From contig DGRV01000076.1 of the NCBI GenBank assembly GCA_002391225.1, forward strand, positions 7,495-59,311: 51,817 nt of DNA. Direction: 5' to 3'. Made by a program: the position numbers and the translations under genes. Shown piece after piece: positions 24,074 through 30,547 of this stretch (position 1 is the stretch's first letter; the number at the start of each line of letters is the position of its first letter). The DNA comes from Christensenella sp. UBA4379. Lineage in GTDB: Bacteria; Bacillota; Clostridia; Christensenellales; Aristaeellaceae. The notes beneath the pieces were generated by a model, which saw only the letters and a program-made list of their open reading frames with translations, searched no databases and had not been told where the DNA came from.

Positions 24074-24102
24074 AATATAACAGAAACCAGCGCGATTGTC
24101 AA
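24074..24102 (-). promoter_or_regulatory. Strong promoter of the VanY-like gene
   Basis: Minus strand: -35 TTGACA (24097-24102), 17-base spacer, -10 TATATT (24074-24079). It is among the best sigma-A matches in the window. The rest of 23959-24185 is AT-rich and empty. Confidence 0.8.
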
Positions 24103-24185
24103 ACATATTTTGTAACAATTTTGAAAAAAATACGTAAAAATTCGAAGAAAAATTGAAACACTTCCGGGGGAGGGGAGCAAACGCC

Positions 24186-24599
24186 TCAGACGTCCGGCGC
24201 GTCCGGGTCGCGCTCGTTCTCGGCCAGCATCAGCTCCACCGTGACCCGGTTGGGCAGGCAGATGATGTTGGTGCCGTAATAGCGGTCCCGGTAGTTTTCG
24301 TAGGTGACCTTCCCCTGGTGGACGCAAAGCTGGTTGTGGCAGGTGGAGCTTTCCATCCACACGCCCTCGTTGTCCAGGGAGATAACGTTGACGGCCCCGT
24401 TGTCCTGGCGGACGGTGATTTCCTGTTTGTTTCCCAGATGGGCGGTCGTGTACAGCTTCCCGTCCAGATACACGCGGACTTCCCGCCCGGCATCGGCGAC
24501 CCTTTGGTCCCCCCCGCGCAGGATCAGAGCCCCCGCCACAGCGCCCCCTACGATCAGCACCAGCGCGGCCAGGATCAGGAGGTTTTTGTTTTTGAACAT
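24186..24599 (-). CDS. NusG domain II-containing protein
   Basis: 137 residues: an N-terminal membrane helix (KNLLILAALVLIVGGAVAGALIL) and an extracellular NusG-II-like beta domain with YLDGKLYTTAHLGNKQEITVRQDNGAVNVISLDNEGVWMESSTCHNQLCVHQGKV and a CLPNRVTVEL end. The cysteines in CHNQLC are typical of this family. In clostridia such proteins often accompany FMN-binding or envelope proteins; here it follows jag. ATG 24599 has AGGAGA upstream. Function unknown. Confidence 0.82.
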   Translation of the reverse strand: MFKNKNLLILAALVLIVGGAVAGALILRGGDQRVADAGREVRVYLDGKLYTTAHLGNKQEITVRQDNGAVNVISLDNEGVWMESSTCHNQLCVHQGKVTYENYRDRYYGTNIICLPNRVTVELMLAENERDPDAPDV

Positions 24600-24619
24600 G
24601 GAGATTCTCCTAAACCAAG

Positions 24620-24651
24620 CATCGGGCGGGAACAAAGGTTCCTGCCCGATG
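24620..24651 (-). terminator. Hairpin between jag and the NusG-II gene
   Basis: An 8-bp GC-rich stem (24620-24627 with 24644-24651) continues after one mismatch into 5 bp (24629-24633 with 24638-24642) with a 4-base loop. Only a weak T-rich stretch follows, so it may be a partial terminator closing the yidC-jag operon. Confidence 0.55.
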
Positions 24652-24665
24652 GATAGTGAAGCGCT

Positions 24666-25652
24666 TTATTCTGCCGCAGCGCTGTCGTTCCGCTTCAGGG
24701 TAATGACGACGTGGCGGTTGGGTTCTTCCCCTTCGGAGTGGGTTTCCACAGCGGTGTTGGACTGCAGCGCGCTATGCAGGATGCGGCGCTCATAGGGGTT
24801 CATGGGCTCCAGGGACACCCGGCGGCCGGATTTGACGACCCGGTTGGCCATCCGGTTGGCCAGACGGACCAGGGTGTCTTCCCGCTTGGCGCGGTAATTC
24901 TCGGTGTCCAGGGTGACGCGGGTGTAATCGCTCTGGCCCTTGTTGACGTACAGGCTGGTCAGGTACTGAAGGGAATCCAGCGTTTCGCCCCGGCGGCCGA
25001 TCAGCACGCCGGAGGGATCGCCCTGCATATCCACCCGGATATAGCCTTCTTCATCGGTATGGACGTGCACCTGGATTTCGGGCAGGCCCATCAGCGTGGT
25101 GACCTGCTGCAGGAAATCCTGCGCCTTGCCTTCCTTGGTCTCCTTGTCCAGCTGGACGGCGGGAGTCACCGGAACGGCGGGCTGTTCGCGCCGGGGAGCG
25201 GGCTTTTCCGCCTTGGGCTCTGCTTTTTCAGCCTTTTCCGCCGCTTTTTCTGCGGGCGCTTCGGCCTTTGCTTCCGCGGGCTTTTCCGCTTTGGGCTTGC
25301 GGGTGCGGGCGGTTTTTTCGGTGGTTTTTTCAGCCGGTTTTTCCGCTGGCTTTTCGGCGGGCTTTTCCGCCTTGGCTTTTTCCGCCTTCATGGGCTTTGC
25401 CGGGGTTTCCTGTTTGGCGGGCTTGGTTTCGGCGGGGGCGGAGAAGATTTCCTTGACCTCGTCCCCGGCTTCTTCTTCGATCAGCGTCAGGCGGACCTTT
25501 GCGGGCCGGCTGCCGAACAGGCCGAACAGGCCCTTGCTGCCTTCTTCCAGGATCTCCACCTTTACGTCGCTGATGCTGACGCCGAGCTTCTCCAGACCTG
25601 CGGAGATGGCGTCTTCCGTCGTCTTGGCGGTCATTTCAATGCTGTTCATCAT
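24666..25652 (-). CDS. jag: RNA-binding protein Jag/KhpB (EloR)
   Basis: 328 residues. The Jag-N domain (about 1-55, TTEDAISAGLEKLGVSISDVKVEILEEGSKGLFGLFGSRPAKVRL) is followed by a Lys/Ala/Glu/Pro repeat linker (about 75-165, KAEKPAEK units), a KH domain (PSGVLIGRRGETLDSLQYLTSLYVNK) and a C-terminal R3H domain (MNPYERRILHSALQS...ETHSEGEEPNRHVVI). Jag binds RNA with KhpA and controls cell elongation. The gene starts inside the yidC stop (ATGATG), so it is coupled to yidC. The linker is unusually long and repetitive. Confidence 0.95.
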   Translation of the reverse strand: MMNSIEMTAKTTEDAISAGLEKLGVSISDVKVEILEEGSKGLFGLFGSRPAKVRLTLIEEEAGDEVKEIFSAPAETKPAKQETPAKPMKAEKAKAEKPAEKPAEKPAEKTTEKTARTRKPKAEKPAEAKAEAPAEKAAEKAEKAEPKAEKPAPRREQPAVPVTPAVQLDKETKEGKAQDFLQQVTTLMGLPEIQVHVHTDEEGYIRVDMQGDPSGVLIGRRGETLDSLQYLTSLYVNKGQSDYTRVTLDTENYRAKREDTLVRLANRMANRVVKSGRRVSLEPMNPYERRILHSALQSNTAVETHSEGEEPNRHVVITLKRNDSAAAE

Positions 25653-26695
25653 TTCACCTCACTGACAGCCGTGGCAGGCTGTTTGTTCTCATAGTACTTG
25701 GTGATGGCATAGTTGGAGATACCGGCGACAATGTTGCTGGTAACCCAGTACAGGGCAAAGGAAGCACTGGAGGTCAGGCAGATCCACCCGGTAAAAATCG
25801 GGAAGAAATACTTCATGAACTTGTTCATGCTTTCGGACTGCTGCTGCTGGGGATTGGCCTTGGCGTCCTTTCCCTGCTGGGCGGGCTGCTGGTTCATGCC
25901 GCTGAACTTGGTCATCAGCAGCTGGGACAGGATGGCCAGCACCGGCAGGATCAGGTAGCCGTTGGGGTGCTTGAAAATGTTCAGGTTGGCGATAAAGAGG
26001 TTGATATTCTTGACCAGCATCTCCGTGGCGTCCATGTAGGCCGGCTGGAGCTGGGCGGCGCTGACCAGGGTAGAGATCGTATTGGGGAGCTGTTCTTTGC
26101 TCAGCCCGCCGGCGGCGGTCAGCAGGTCTTCCGTGTAATTCGGGATATTGGCGATCAGGGCGCTGAACTGCTCGGGAGACAGACTGGCCACCACCTTGGT
26201 CCAGATCCCTTCGGGGATCACCCGGAGGCTTTCCAGGGTGGGCACGACGGCGCTGAAGGGGGAGTCGGCAATCCAGAGGTTCTTGACCCACAGCCAGCTG
26301 TCATGCATGGGCGTTTCACCGGAAATGTAAGTAAAAAGCTGTTTGACCAGCAGCTCGTTGGAAATATCGCGCATGGCGCCGAGCATAACGATGAAAATCG
26401 GCCAGGTCAGCAGCAGAGGCAGACAGCCGGACAGGGGGCTGTAATGTTCTTCCCTGAACAGCTGCATCTGCTTTTGCTGCAGCTTCTGCTGGTCGTTGCC
26501 GTATTTACGCTGCAGTTCGGCGATCTTGGGCTGCATCGCCTGCATCTTGATCATGCCCTTGCGGTTTTTGATGTCCAGCGGGAGCATGATCATACGCATC
26601 AGGATGGTAAACACGATGGTAGCCCAGCCGTAATCTCTCATCCAACTGTAAAGCCATTCCAGCACTGAACGAAAGATCTGAGTAAAAAAAGCCAT
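25649..26695 (-). CDS. yidC: Membrane protein insertase YidC/Oxa1
   Basis: 348 residues. It inserts membrane proteins with or without Sec. The conserved core is visible: YGWATIVFTILMRMIMLPLDIKNRKGMIKMQAMQPKIAELQRKY with the groove arginine, SPLSGCLPLLLTWPIFIVMLGAM, and a C-terminal pair of helices (ASFALYWVTSNIVAGISNYAI). A loop of about 120 residues between the second and third conserved helices and a QQQQ-rich cytosolic segment are longer than in Bacillus. No lipoprotein signal is seen. It follows yidD by 2 bases. Confidence 0.95.
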   Translation of the reverse strand: MAFFTQIFRSVLEWLYSWMRDYGWATIVFTILMRMIMLPLDIKNRKGMIKMQAMQPKIAELQRKYGNDQQKLQQKQMQLFREEHYSPLSGCLPLLLTWPIFIVMLGAMRDISNELLVKQLFTYISGETPMHDSWLWVKNLWIADSPFSAVVPTLESLRVIPEGIWTKVVASLSPEQFSALIANIPNYTEDLLTAAGGLSKEQLPNTISTLVSAAQLQPAYMDATEMLVKNINLFIANLNIFKHPNGYLILPVLAILSQLLMTKFSGMNQQPAQQGKDAKANPQQQQSESMNKFMKYFFPIFTGWICLTSSASFALYWVTSNIVAGISNYAITKYYENKQPATAVSEVK

Positions 26696-26697
26696 AC

Positions 26698-26943
26698 TTA
26701 TCTGACATCCCTTCTGATTACTGCGTCGGGGAGCTCGGGCACGGGATCATAGCCGCCCTTGCAAAACGGATGGCAGCGCAGCAATCGTTTCATGGCCATC
26801 ACAGAACCCGCGGCAGCGCCGTAGCGTTCCACGGCGATCGCGGCATATTCGGAACAGGTAGGGACAAAGCGGCAGCACCCCGGTTTCAGGGGGCTGATGT
26901 TTTTCTGATAATAGCGGATGGAGCGAAGAAGAACCTTGCTCAT
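26698..26943 (-). CDS. yidD: Membrane protein insertion efficiency factor YidD
   Basis: 81 residues with the full family pattern: RYYQKNISPLKPGCCRFVPTCSEYAAIAVERYGAAAGSVMAMKRLLRCHPFCKGGYDPVP, including the conserved cysteines. It supports YidC-dependent insertion. It overlaps rnpA by 4 bases (ATGA) and precedes yidC by 2 bases, the usual order. Confidence 0.97.
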   Translation of the reverse strand: MSKVLLRSIRYYQKNISPLKPGCCRFVPTCSEYAAIAVERYGAAAGSVMAMKRLLRCHPFCKGGYDPVPELPDAVIRRDVR

Positions 26944-27278
26944 AGGCTTTGCTCCTGATAAAGCTGCTGCTTTTTCAGCAGATAGCGGAGAGACTTGGCC
27001 AGCGCCTGATAAGGTGCCTCCGCGGCGGCGGGCCGGGCGGCGATCACGTACAGGCCAGGCCTGAGCTTGGGCAGCTCTTCCCGAAAGGCGGCCCGGAGAC
27101 GGCGCTTGATCAGGTTCCGCGTCACGGCGCCGCCCACCTTTTTGCTGACGGAAAAGCCGGCCAGAAGTTTTGGGCCTTTCAGGTACAGCAGGGTGATTTC
27201 CCGGGCGGAGGCCGGCTTGCCTTTCTTGTAGACGCGCTGAAAATGTCCGTTTTTGCGCATGCGGAACTGCTGCTGCAT
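26940..27278 (-). CDS. rnpA: Ribonuclease P protein component
   Basis: 112 residues. The RNase P protein helps the RNA subunit mature tRNA 5' ends. The RNR signature reads KKVGGAVTRNLIKRRLRAAFREE, and the N-terminus has RKNGHFQRVYKKGK. ATG 27278 follows CCGGAGG. It is separated from rpmH by a strong terminator-like hairpin (27347-27396), so some transcripts must read through. Confidence 0.96.
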   Translation of the reverse strand: MQQQFRMRKNGHFQRVYKKGKPASAREITLLYLKGPKLLAGFSVSKKVGGAVTRNLIKRRLRAAFREELPKLRPGLYVIAARPAAAEAPYQALAKSLRYLLKKQQLYQEQSL

Positions 27279-27346
27279 GGCTTGGCCTCCGGTTGAGATC
27301 AGGAAATGGACGTCAAAAGGGGCATGAAATCCCCTTCTTCATACAT

Positions 27347-27396
27347 AAAAAAGCAGCCCGCCCCAGGCTGCGGATTGGCAAAAGCGGGGGCGGGCT
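27347..27396 (-). terminator. Terminator/attenuator between rpmH and rnpA
   Basis: On the minus strand a 10-bp GC stem (27387-27396 with 27355-27364) is followed by GC and a run of six T (27347-27352). A second, smaller hairpin (about 27316-27337) follows. Partial termination here would give more rpmH than rnpA message. Confidence 0.8.
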
Positions 27397-27425
27397 AAGC
27401 CATAAGAAACCGGATCAGCGATCTG

Positions 27426-27560
27426 TCAGACGGTCAGCTTCTTGCGGCCGCGCTGACGGCGGCGGGCAAGAACCCTGCGGCCGTTCTTGGTGGACATGCG
27501 GGCGCGGAAGCCATGCACCATGCTGCGCTGGCGTTTCTTGGGATGATAAGTAGGACCCAT
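27426..27560 (-). CDS. rpmH: 50S ribosomal protein L34
   Basis: 44 residues: GPTYHPKKRQRSMVHGFRARMSTKNGRRVLARRRQRGRKKLTV, unmistakably bL34. ATG 27560 follows GGAGAGGTG. In most bacteria rpmH lies beside dnaA and oriC. Here it follows rpsI by 41 bases and no DnaA gene or box cluster is present. Confidence 0.97.
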   Translation of the reverse strand: MGPTYHPKKRQRSMVHGFRARMSTKNGRRVLARRRQRGRKKLTV

Positions 27561-27601
27561 ATTAACACCTCTCCATTCTGTAATTCAAGCCGGGCGCAGG
27601 A

Positions 27602-27991
27602 TCAGCGCTTGCTGAACTGCGGCGCGCGGCGGGCAGCCTTCAAGCCGTACTTCTTGCGTTCCTTCATGCGCGGATCGCGGGTGAGGAAGCCGGCCTTTTT
27701 GAGGGCGGGACGCAGCTCGGGGTTGGCCTTGCACAGGGCGCGGCTGATGCCGTGACGGATCGCGCCGCTCTGGCCGGTCAGGCCGCCGCCGCGAACGTTG
27801 ACGACGACGTCGAAGCCGTTGACGTTGCACAGCGCCAGGGGCTGACGGACGGTCATTTTCAGGGTTTCGAGGCCAAAGTAATTGTCGATATCGCGTTTAT
27901 TGATGACGATCTTGCCTTCGCCGCTCACCAGACGGACGCGGGCGACAGCCGACTTGCGGCGGCCAACGGCATGGAAATCAGAAGTTGCCAT
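27602..27991 (-). CDS. rpsI: 30S ribosomal protein S9
   Basis: 129 residues, full uS9: VGRRKSAVARVRLVSGEGKIVINKRDIDNYF at the start, NVRGGGLTGQSGAIRHGISRALCKANPELRP in the middle and the basic tail ending APQFSKR that reaches the P site. It lies 23 bases after rplM in the usual rplM-rpsI operon. Confidence 0.98.
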   Translation of the reverse strand: MATSDFHAVGRRKSAVARVRLVSGEGKIVINKRDIDNYFGLETLKMTVRQPLALCNVNGFDVVVNVRGGGLTGQSGAIRHGISRALCKANPELRPALKKAGFLTRDPRMKERKKYGLKAARRAPQFSKR

Positions 27992-28014
27992 AATTGTCTA
28001 TCTCCTTTACGTCC

Positions 28015-28455
28015 TTATTTGCTGAGCGTCAGAACCTGGGGCTGCTGGGCCTGCTGCTTGTGCTCCGCGCCTTTGTAGATGTAGAGCTTCTTGGCCATCT
28101 GGCGGCCCAGGGGACCCTTGGGCAGCATGCCGACCACCGCATGGCGGATGGCGAAATCGGACTTGGTTTCCAGCAGACGGCGGTATTTGGTTTCCTTCAG
28201 GCCGCCGGCGTAGCCGCTGTGATGATAGTAGATCTTCTGATCCAGTTTCTTGCCGGTCATGCGGACCTTATCGGAATTGACGATGATGACATAGTCACCG
28301 GTGTCCATGTTGGGGGTATAAATCGGCTTGTTCTTGCCGCGCAGGATGTTGGCGACCTGGCTGGCCAGACGGCCCAGGACGACGCCATCCGCATCTATTA
28401 CATACCATTTGCGCGCGGCCTTGATGTCCTGCGCGTTTGCAATGTAGGTATTCAA
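28015..28455 (-). CDS. rplM: 50S ribosomal protein L13
   Basis: 146 residues: NTYIANAQDIKAARKWYVIDADGVVLGRLASQVANILRGKNKPIYTPNMDTGDYVIIVNSDKVRMTGKK and YAGGLKETKYRRLLETKSDFAIRHAVVGMLPKGPLGRQMAKKLYIYKG, a complete uL13. The start is taken as TTG 28455, eight bases after AGGAGG; the in-frame ATG upstream overlaps the ribosome site and would add non-family residues. The leader of about 120 bases could host an L13 autoregulatory structure, but I could not identify one with confidence. Confidence 0.95.
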   Translation of the reverse strand: MNTYIANAQDIKAARKWYVIDADGVVLGRLASQVANILRGKNKPIYTPNMDTGDYVIIVNSDKVRMTGKKLDQKIYYHHSGYAGGLKETKYRRLLETKSDFAIRHAVVGMLPKGPLGRQMAKKLYIYKGAEHKQQAQQPQVLTLSK

Positions 28456-28583
28456 GTGAGCTTCCTCCTGTTTCATAAAAAGAAAATCAGATAAAAGGGA
28501 GTCTTTCGGCACCGGCTATGATGGTCGCATATCCGGTAAAAGTCATGGTCCCGGGGCTAACGGAGGCCATTGACACAGCGAAT

Positions 28584-28613
28584 ATAATAGCACATAAAGC
28601 GCTGCTCTGTCAA
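28584..28613 (-). promoter_or_regulatory. Promoter of rplM-rpsI
   Basis: Minus strand: -35 TTGACA (28608-28613), 18-base spacer, -10 TATTAT (28584-28589). Confidence 0.65.
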
Positions 28614-28643
28614 TCCGTTTTTTTCGGAAAAAAGAACGGAAAA

Positions 28644-29090
28644 ATGAAAAAGCCCCTTGCCCTGATCCTTGCCCTGTGCCTGACGCTGGCTGCCTGTTCC
28701 GCGTTTGCGGCCGCCGAGGAAGCCGTCGTGCTGATTCCCGCGCCCCAGACCGATCTGGAAAATGACGCCGCCTTCCAGGGCGACTGGAAAGTAGCTCAGC
28801 TGCTCCTGGGCGACCAGCTGATCGAGCTTGAAGCGGCGCTGAGCCTGATGGGCGGCTCCTTCCCCATGAGCTTCCAGGTCGCCGACGGCAAACTGATTGC
28901 GCAGAAGCCGGACGGAACGGGAACGGAAGAAATCGCCTATGTGTTTGAAAACTCCCAGCTCGTCGCCCAGGACGAAGAAGGCGTCTACACCCTCCAGCTC
29001 CTGGAAGACGGCACCCTGATGATCTCCATGCCGGCTGCGGAAGACATGGAAATCAGCGTGATCTGCGTTAGGCTAGAAGCGGCGGAATAA
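28644..29090 (+). CDS. Small secreted or lipoprotein of unknown function
   Basis: 148 residues. It begins KKPLALILALCLTLAACSAFAAAEEA, a signal peptide with a lipobox-like LAAC followed by an AxA site, so it could be a lipoprotein or be cleaved by signal peptidase I. The mature part has short beta-hairpin units (FQGDWKVAQLLLGDQLIELEA, FQVADGKLIAQKPDGTG, GVYTLQLLEDGTLMISM) resembling lipocalin-like lipoproteins common in gut clostridia. Start is ATG 28644, with a weak GGA site. It is divergent from rplM. Function unknown. Confidence 0.65.
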   Translation: MKKPLALILALCLTLAACSAFAAAEEAVVLIPAPQTDLENDAAFQGDWKVAQLLLGDQLIELEAALSLMGGSFPMSFQVADGKLIAQKPDGTGTEEIAYVFENSQLVAQDEEGVYTLQLLEDGTLMISMPAAEDMEISVICVRLEAAE

Positions 29091-29092
29091 TC

Positions 29093-29149
29093 CAAAACCT
29101 TTGGTTTTTCAGGACATAAAGCGGTCCCGGCATGGTCCGGGGCCGCTTT
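29093..29149 (+). terminator. Two consecutive hairpins after the small lipoprotein gene
   Basis: A short CCAAA/TTTGG stem (29093-29105) followed by five T, and then a 13-bp GC-rich stem (29118-29130 with 29137-29149). Together they should end the upstream transcript before the metQ leader. Confidence 0.6.
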
Positions 29150-29212
29150 GCTATAAGTACAGGTTATAAGCGATAATAAAATAAACATATGATCGTATAA
29201 CGCCTGAGAGCA

Positions 29213-29241
29213 TTGACTTCGGGTTCCGGCCGTGATAAGCT
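29213..29241 (+). promoter_or_regulatory. Possible promoter of the metQNI leader
   Basis: TTGACT (29213-29218), 17-base spacer, TAAGCT (29236-29241) with an upstream TG. The -10 is weak but the position fits, about 40 bases before the leader ORF. Confidence 0.4.
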
Positions 29242-29286
29242 AAAACCACCTTCCGCAAGGAAGACAGAAAGGCAGGAGAAGAGAGC

Positions 29287-29358
29287 ATGACAAACCGAAT
29301 GACCATGGAGATGTGCCGGCACCAGATGTGCCGTTGTTTGCCATGCGGATCCGCCTGA
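29287..29358 (+). CDS. Met/Cys-rich leader peptide of the metQNI operon
   Basis: A 23-codon ORF, ATG 29287 to TGA 29356-29358, with AGGAGA (29274-29279) seven bases upstream. Met is at codons 1, 5, 7, 9 and 14 and Cys at 10, 15, 17 and 20, which is extreme for so short a peptide. The ORF precedes an intrinsic terminator (29379-29407), and its last codons can pair with the 5' arm of that terminator. This is the arrangement of classical ribosome-mediated attenuation: stalling for lack of charged Met- or Cys-tRNA would favour the antiterminator and expression of metQNI. The peptide itself probably has no function. Inference from sequence only. Confidence 0.7.
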   Translation: MTNRMTMEMCRHQMCRCLPCGSA

Positions 29359-29388
29359 CAGCTCTGTCTCTGCTTTCGGCATCCGCAT
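29343..29388 (+). promoter_or_regulatory. Antiterminator pairing in the metQ leader
   Basis: ATGCGGAT (29343-29350, within leader codons 19-22) is exactly complementary to ATCCGCAT (29381-29388), which overlaps the terminator's 5' arm. A further hairpin, CGGCAC (29317-29322) with GTGCCG (29328-29333), lies over the Met/Cys codons. The structures are mutually exclusive with the terminator. Confidence 0.65.
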
Positions 29389-29407
29389 CACGCGGGTGCT
29401 TTTTTTA
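29379..29407 (+). terminator. Intrinsic terminator (attenuator) upstream of metQ
   Basis: GCATCCGC (29379-29386) pairs with GCGGGTGC (29392-29399), 8 bp with one G-U pair and a 5-base loop, followed by seven T. It lies 21 bases after the leader-peptide stop codon and 136 bases before metQ. Confidence 0.85.
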
Positions 29408-29434
29408 TTAAATCCAACCGGGAGGTCGAAAACG

Positions 29435-29473
29435 ATGTTCAGAAAATCAGGCGGTTGCCGGGACCGAATGTGA
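29435..29473 (+). CDS. Second short upstream ORF (12 codons) before metQ
   Basis: ATG 29435 with GGGAGG nine bases upstream, reading MFRKSGGCRDRM and stopping at 29473. It lies after the attenuator and 70 bases before metQ. It contains Cys at codon 8 and Met at the last codon. It could be a second control ORF or chance. Nothing else is seen in 29408-29542. Confidence 0.35.
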   Translation: MFRKSGGCRDRM

Positions 29474-29542
29474 AGCGGCGGAAAGTTCGGGGTTCCTTAC
29501 CATTTTCAAAACAACCACATGAAAAGTAAAGGAGAAAATACG

Positions 29543-30439
29543 ATGAAAAAGCTGACTGCTCTGCTGCTGACCCTCACTTTGGCCCTGACCGCTGCCGCCG
29601 CGCTGGCGGATCCCCTGATCATCGGCATTCCCGACGACGGCACCAACCTGTCCCGCGGCATCAAGCTGCTGGAGGCCGCCGGCCTGATCGAGGTGGATCC
29701 GGCCGTGGGCTTTACCCCGGAAATCAAGGACGTGACCAAGTACATCTACGATATTGAAATTTCTCCCGTGGCGGCGAACACGCTGACCTCCACCCTGGTG
29801 GATTACGCGGCGGCCACAATCAACGGCACCTACGCGATTCCCTTCGGCCTGGTTCCCTCGGAAAACGGTCTGATCATCGAGAAACAGAGCGAGAGCGGCG
29901 ATAACCCTTATGTCAACATCATCGCCGCCCGGACGGCAGACGTGGACAACGAAACCTACAAGACCATCGTGGCCGCCTATCAGACGCAGTATGTAGCCCA
30001 GTTCCTCTTGGTGAATTATCAGGAAGCCTTCTTCCCGGCCTTCGCCTATGATCCGGAATTCACCGTAGAGGACGGCTGGACGGACAGCGTCATCGCCTAT
30101 GAATCCCCGAAAGAGGGAAAGACGGTGGTCCGCGTGGGCGTCTGCGGGGCCAACAACGACCAGTGGAAGGCCGTCCAGCAGGTGCTGGACGAGCAGGGAG
30201 CCGGCATCTATATTGAACTGGTGGAATTCGACGCCTACAACCTGCCCAACGAAGCCCTGAACAGCGGGGACATCGACCTGAACGCCTTCCAGCACAAGGC
30301 CTACCTGAACAACGACAGCGCCGCCAACGGCTATGACCTGACGCCCATCGGCGATACCCTCATCGCCCCGCTGACGCTGTATTCCAAAAACTTTGATTCG
30401 ATCGACGCCATCAAGGAAGCGGCGGGCCTGCTGAACTGA
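29543..30439 (+). CDS. metQ: MetQ/NlpA family methionine-binding protein
   Basis: 298 residues of the MetQ family (PLIIGIPDDGTNLSRGIKLLEAAGLI, EDGWTDSVIAYESPKEGKTVVRVGVCGANND, FQHKAYLNND). It captures methionine or derivatives for the MetNI transporter encoded next. The signal peptide KKLTALLLTLTLALTAAAALA has no lipobox cysteine, so the protein would be cleaved by signal peptidase I rather than lipid-anchored, which is odd for a Gram-positive binding protein. ATG 29543 follows AAAGGAG. Expression should depend on the attenuator at 29287-29407. Confidence 0.88.
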   Translation: MKKLTALLLTLTLALTAAAALADPLIIGIPDDGTNLSRGIKLLEAAGLIEVDPAVGFTPEIKDVTKYIYDIEISPVAANTLTSTLVDYAAATINGTYAIPFGLVPSENGLIIEKQSESGDNPYVNIIAARTADVDNETYKTIVAAYQTQYVAQFLLVNYQEAFFPAFAYDPEFTVEDGWTDSVIAYESPKEGKTVVRVGVCGANNDQWKAVQQVLDEQGAGIYIELVEFDAYNLPNEALNSGDIDLNAFQHKAYLNNDSAANGYDLTPIGDTLIAPLTLYSKNFDSIDAIKEAAGLLN

Positions 30440-30478
30440 TCCAAAGGACCTGTTTCCATGATCTTGACCGAAAGCCGC

Positions 30479-30507
30479 CGCTCCAGGGCCGTCCGGGCTC
30501 TGGAGCG
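30479..30507 (+). promoter_or_regulatory. Intercistronic hairpin between metQ and metN
   Basis: A 12-bp stem (30479-30490 with 30496-30507, one G-U pair) with a 5-base loop and no U-tract. Such elements often protect the upstream message, which would raise binding protein over ATPase levels. Confidence 0.55.
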
Positions 30508-30547
30508 ACGGCATAAAATCACCTGACGCTGACAGGAGAAAAACTGG

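Noticed and set aside
27561..27601. Origin of replication next to rpmH
   Set aside because: The gap is 41 bases with no DnaA boxes and no dnaA; rpsI lies directly upstream.
28571..28588. TTGACA and TATAAT close together on the plus strand before the small lipoprotein gene
   Set aside because: The spacing is only 7-8 bases, far too short for a promoter; the good promoter there is on the minus strand for rplM.
29160..29290. Possible SAM-I riboswitch or T-box upstream of metQ
   Set aside because: The conserved SAM-I core and the T-box TGGNACCGCG-type element are not seen; the sequence fits a leader-peptide attenuator better. A covariance search would settle it.
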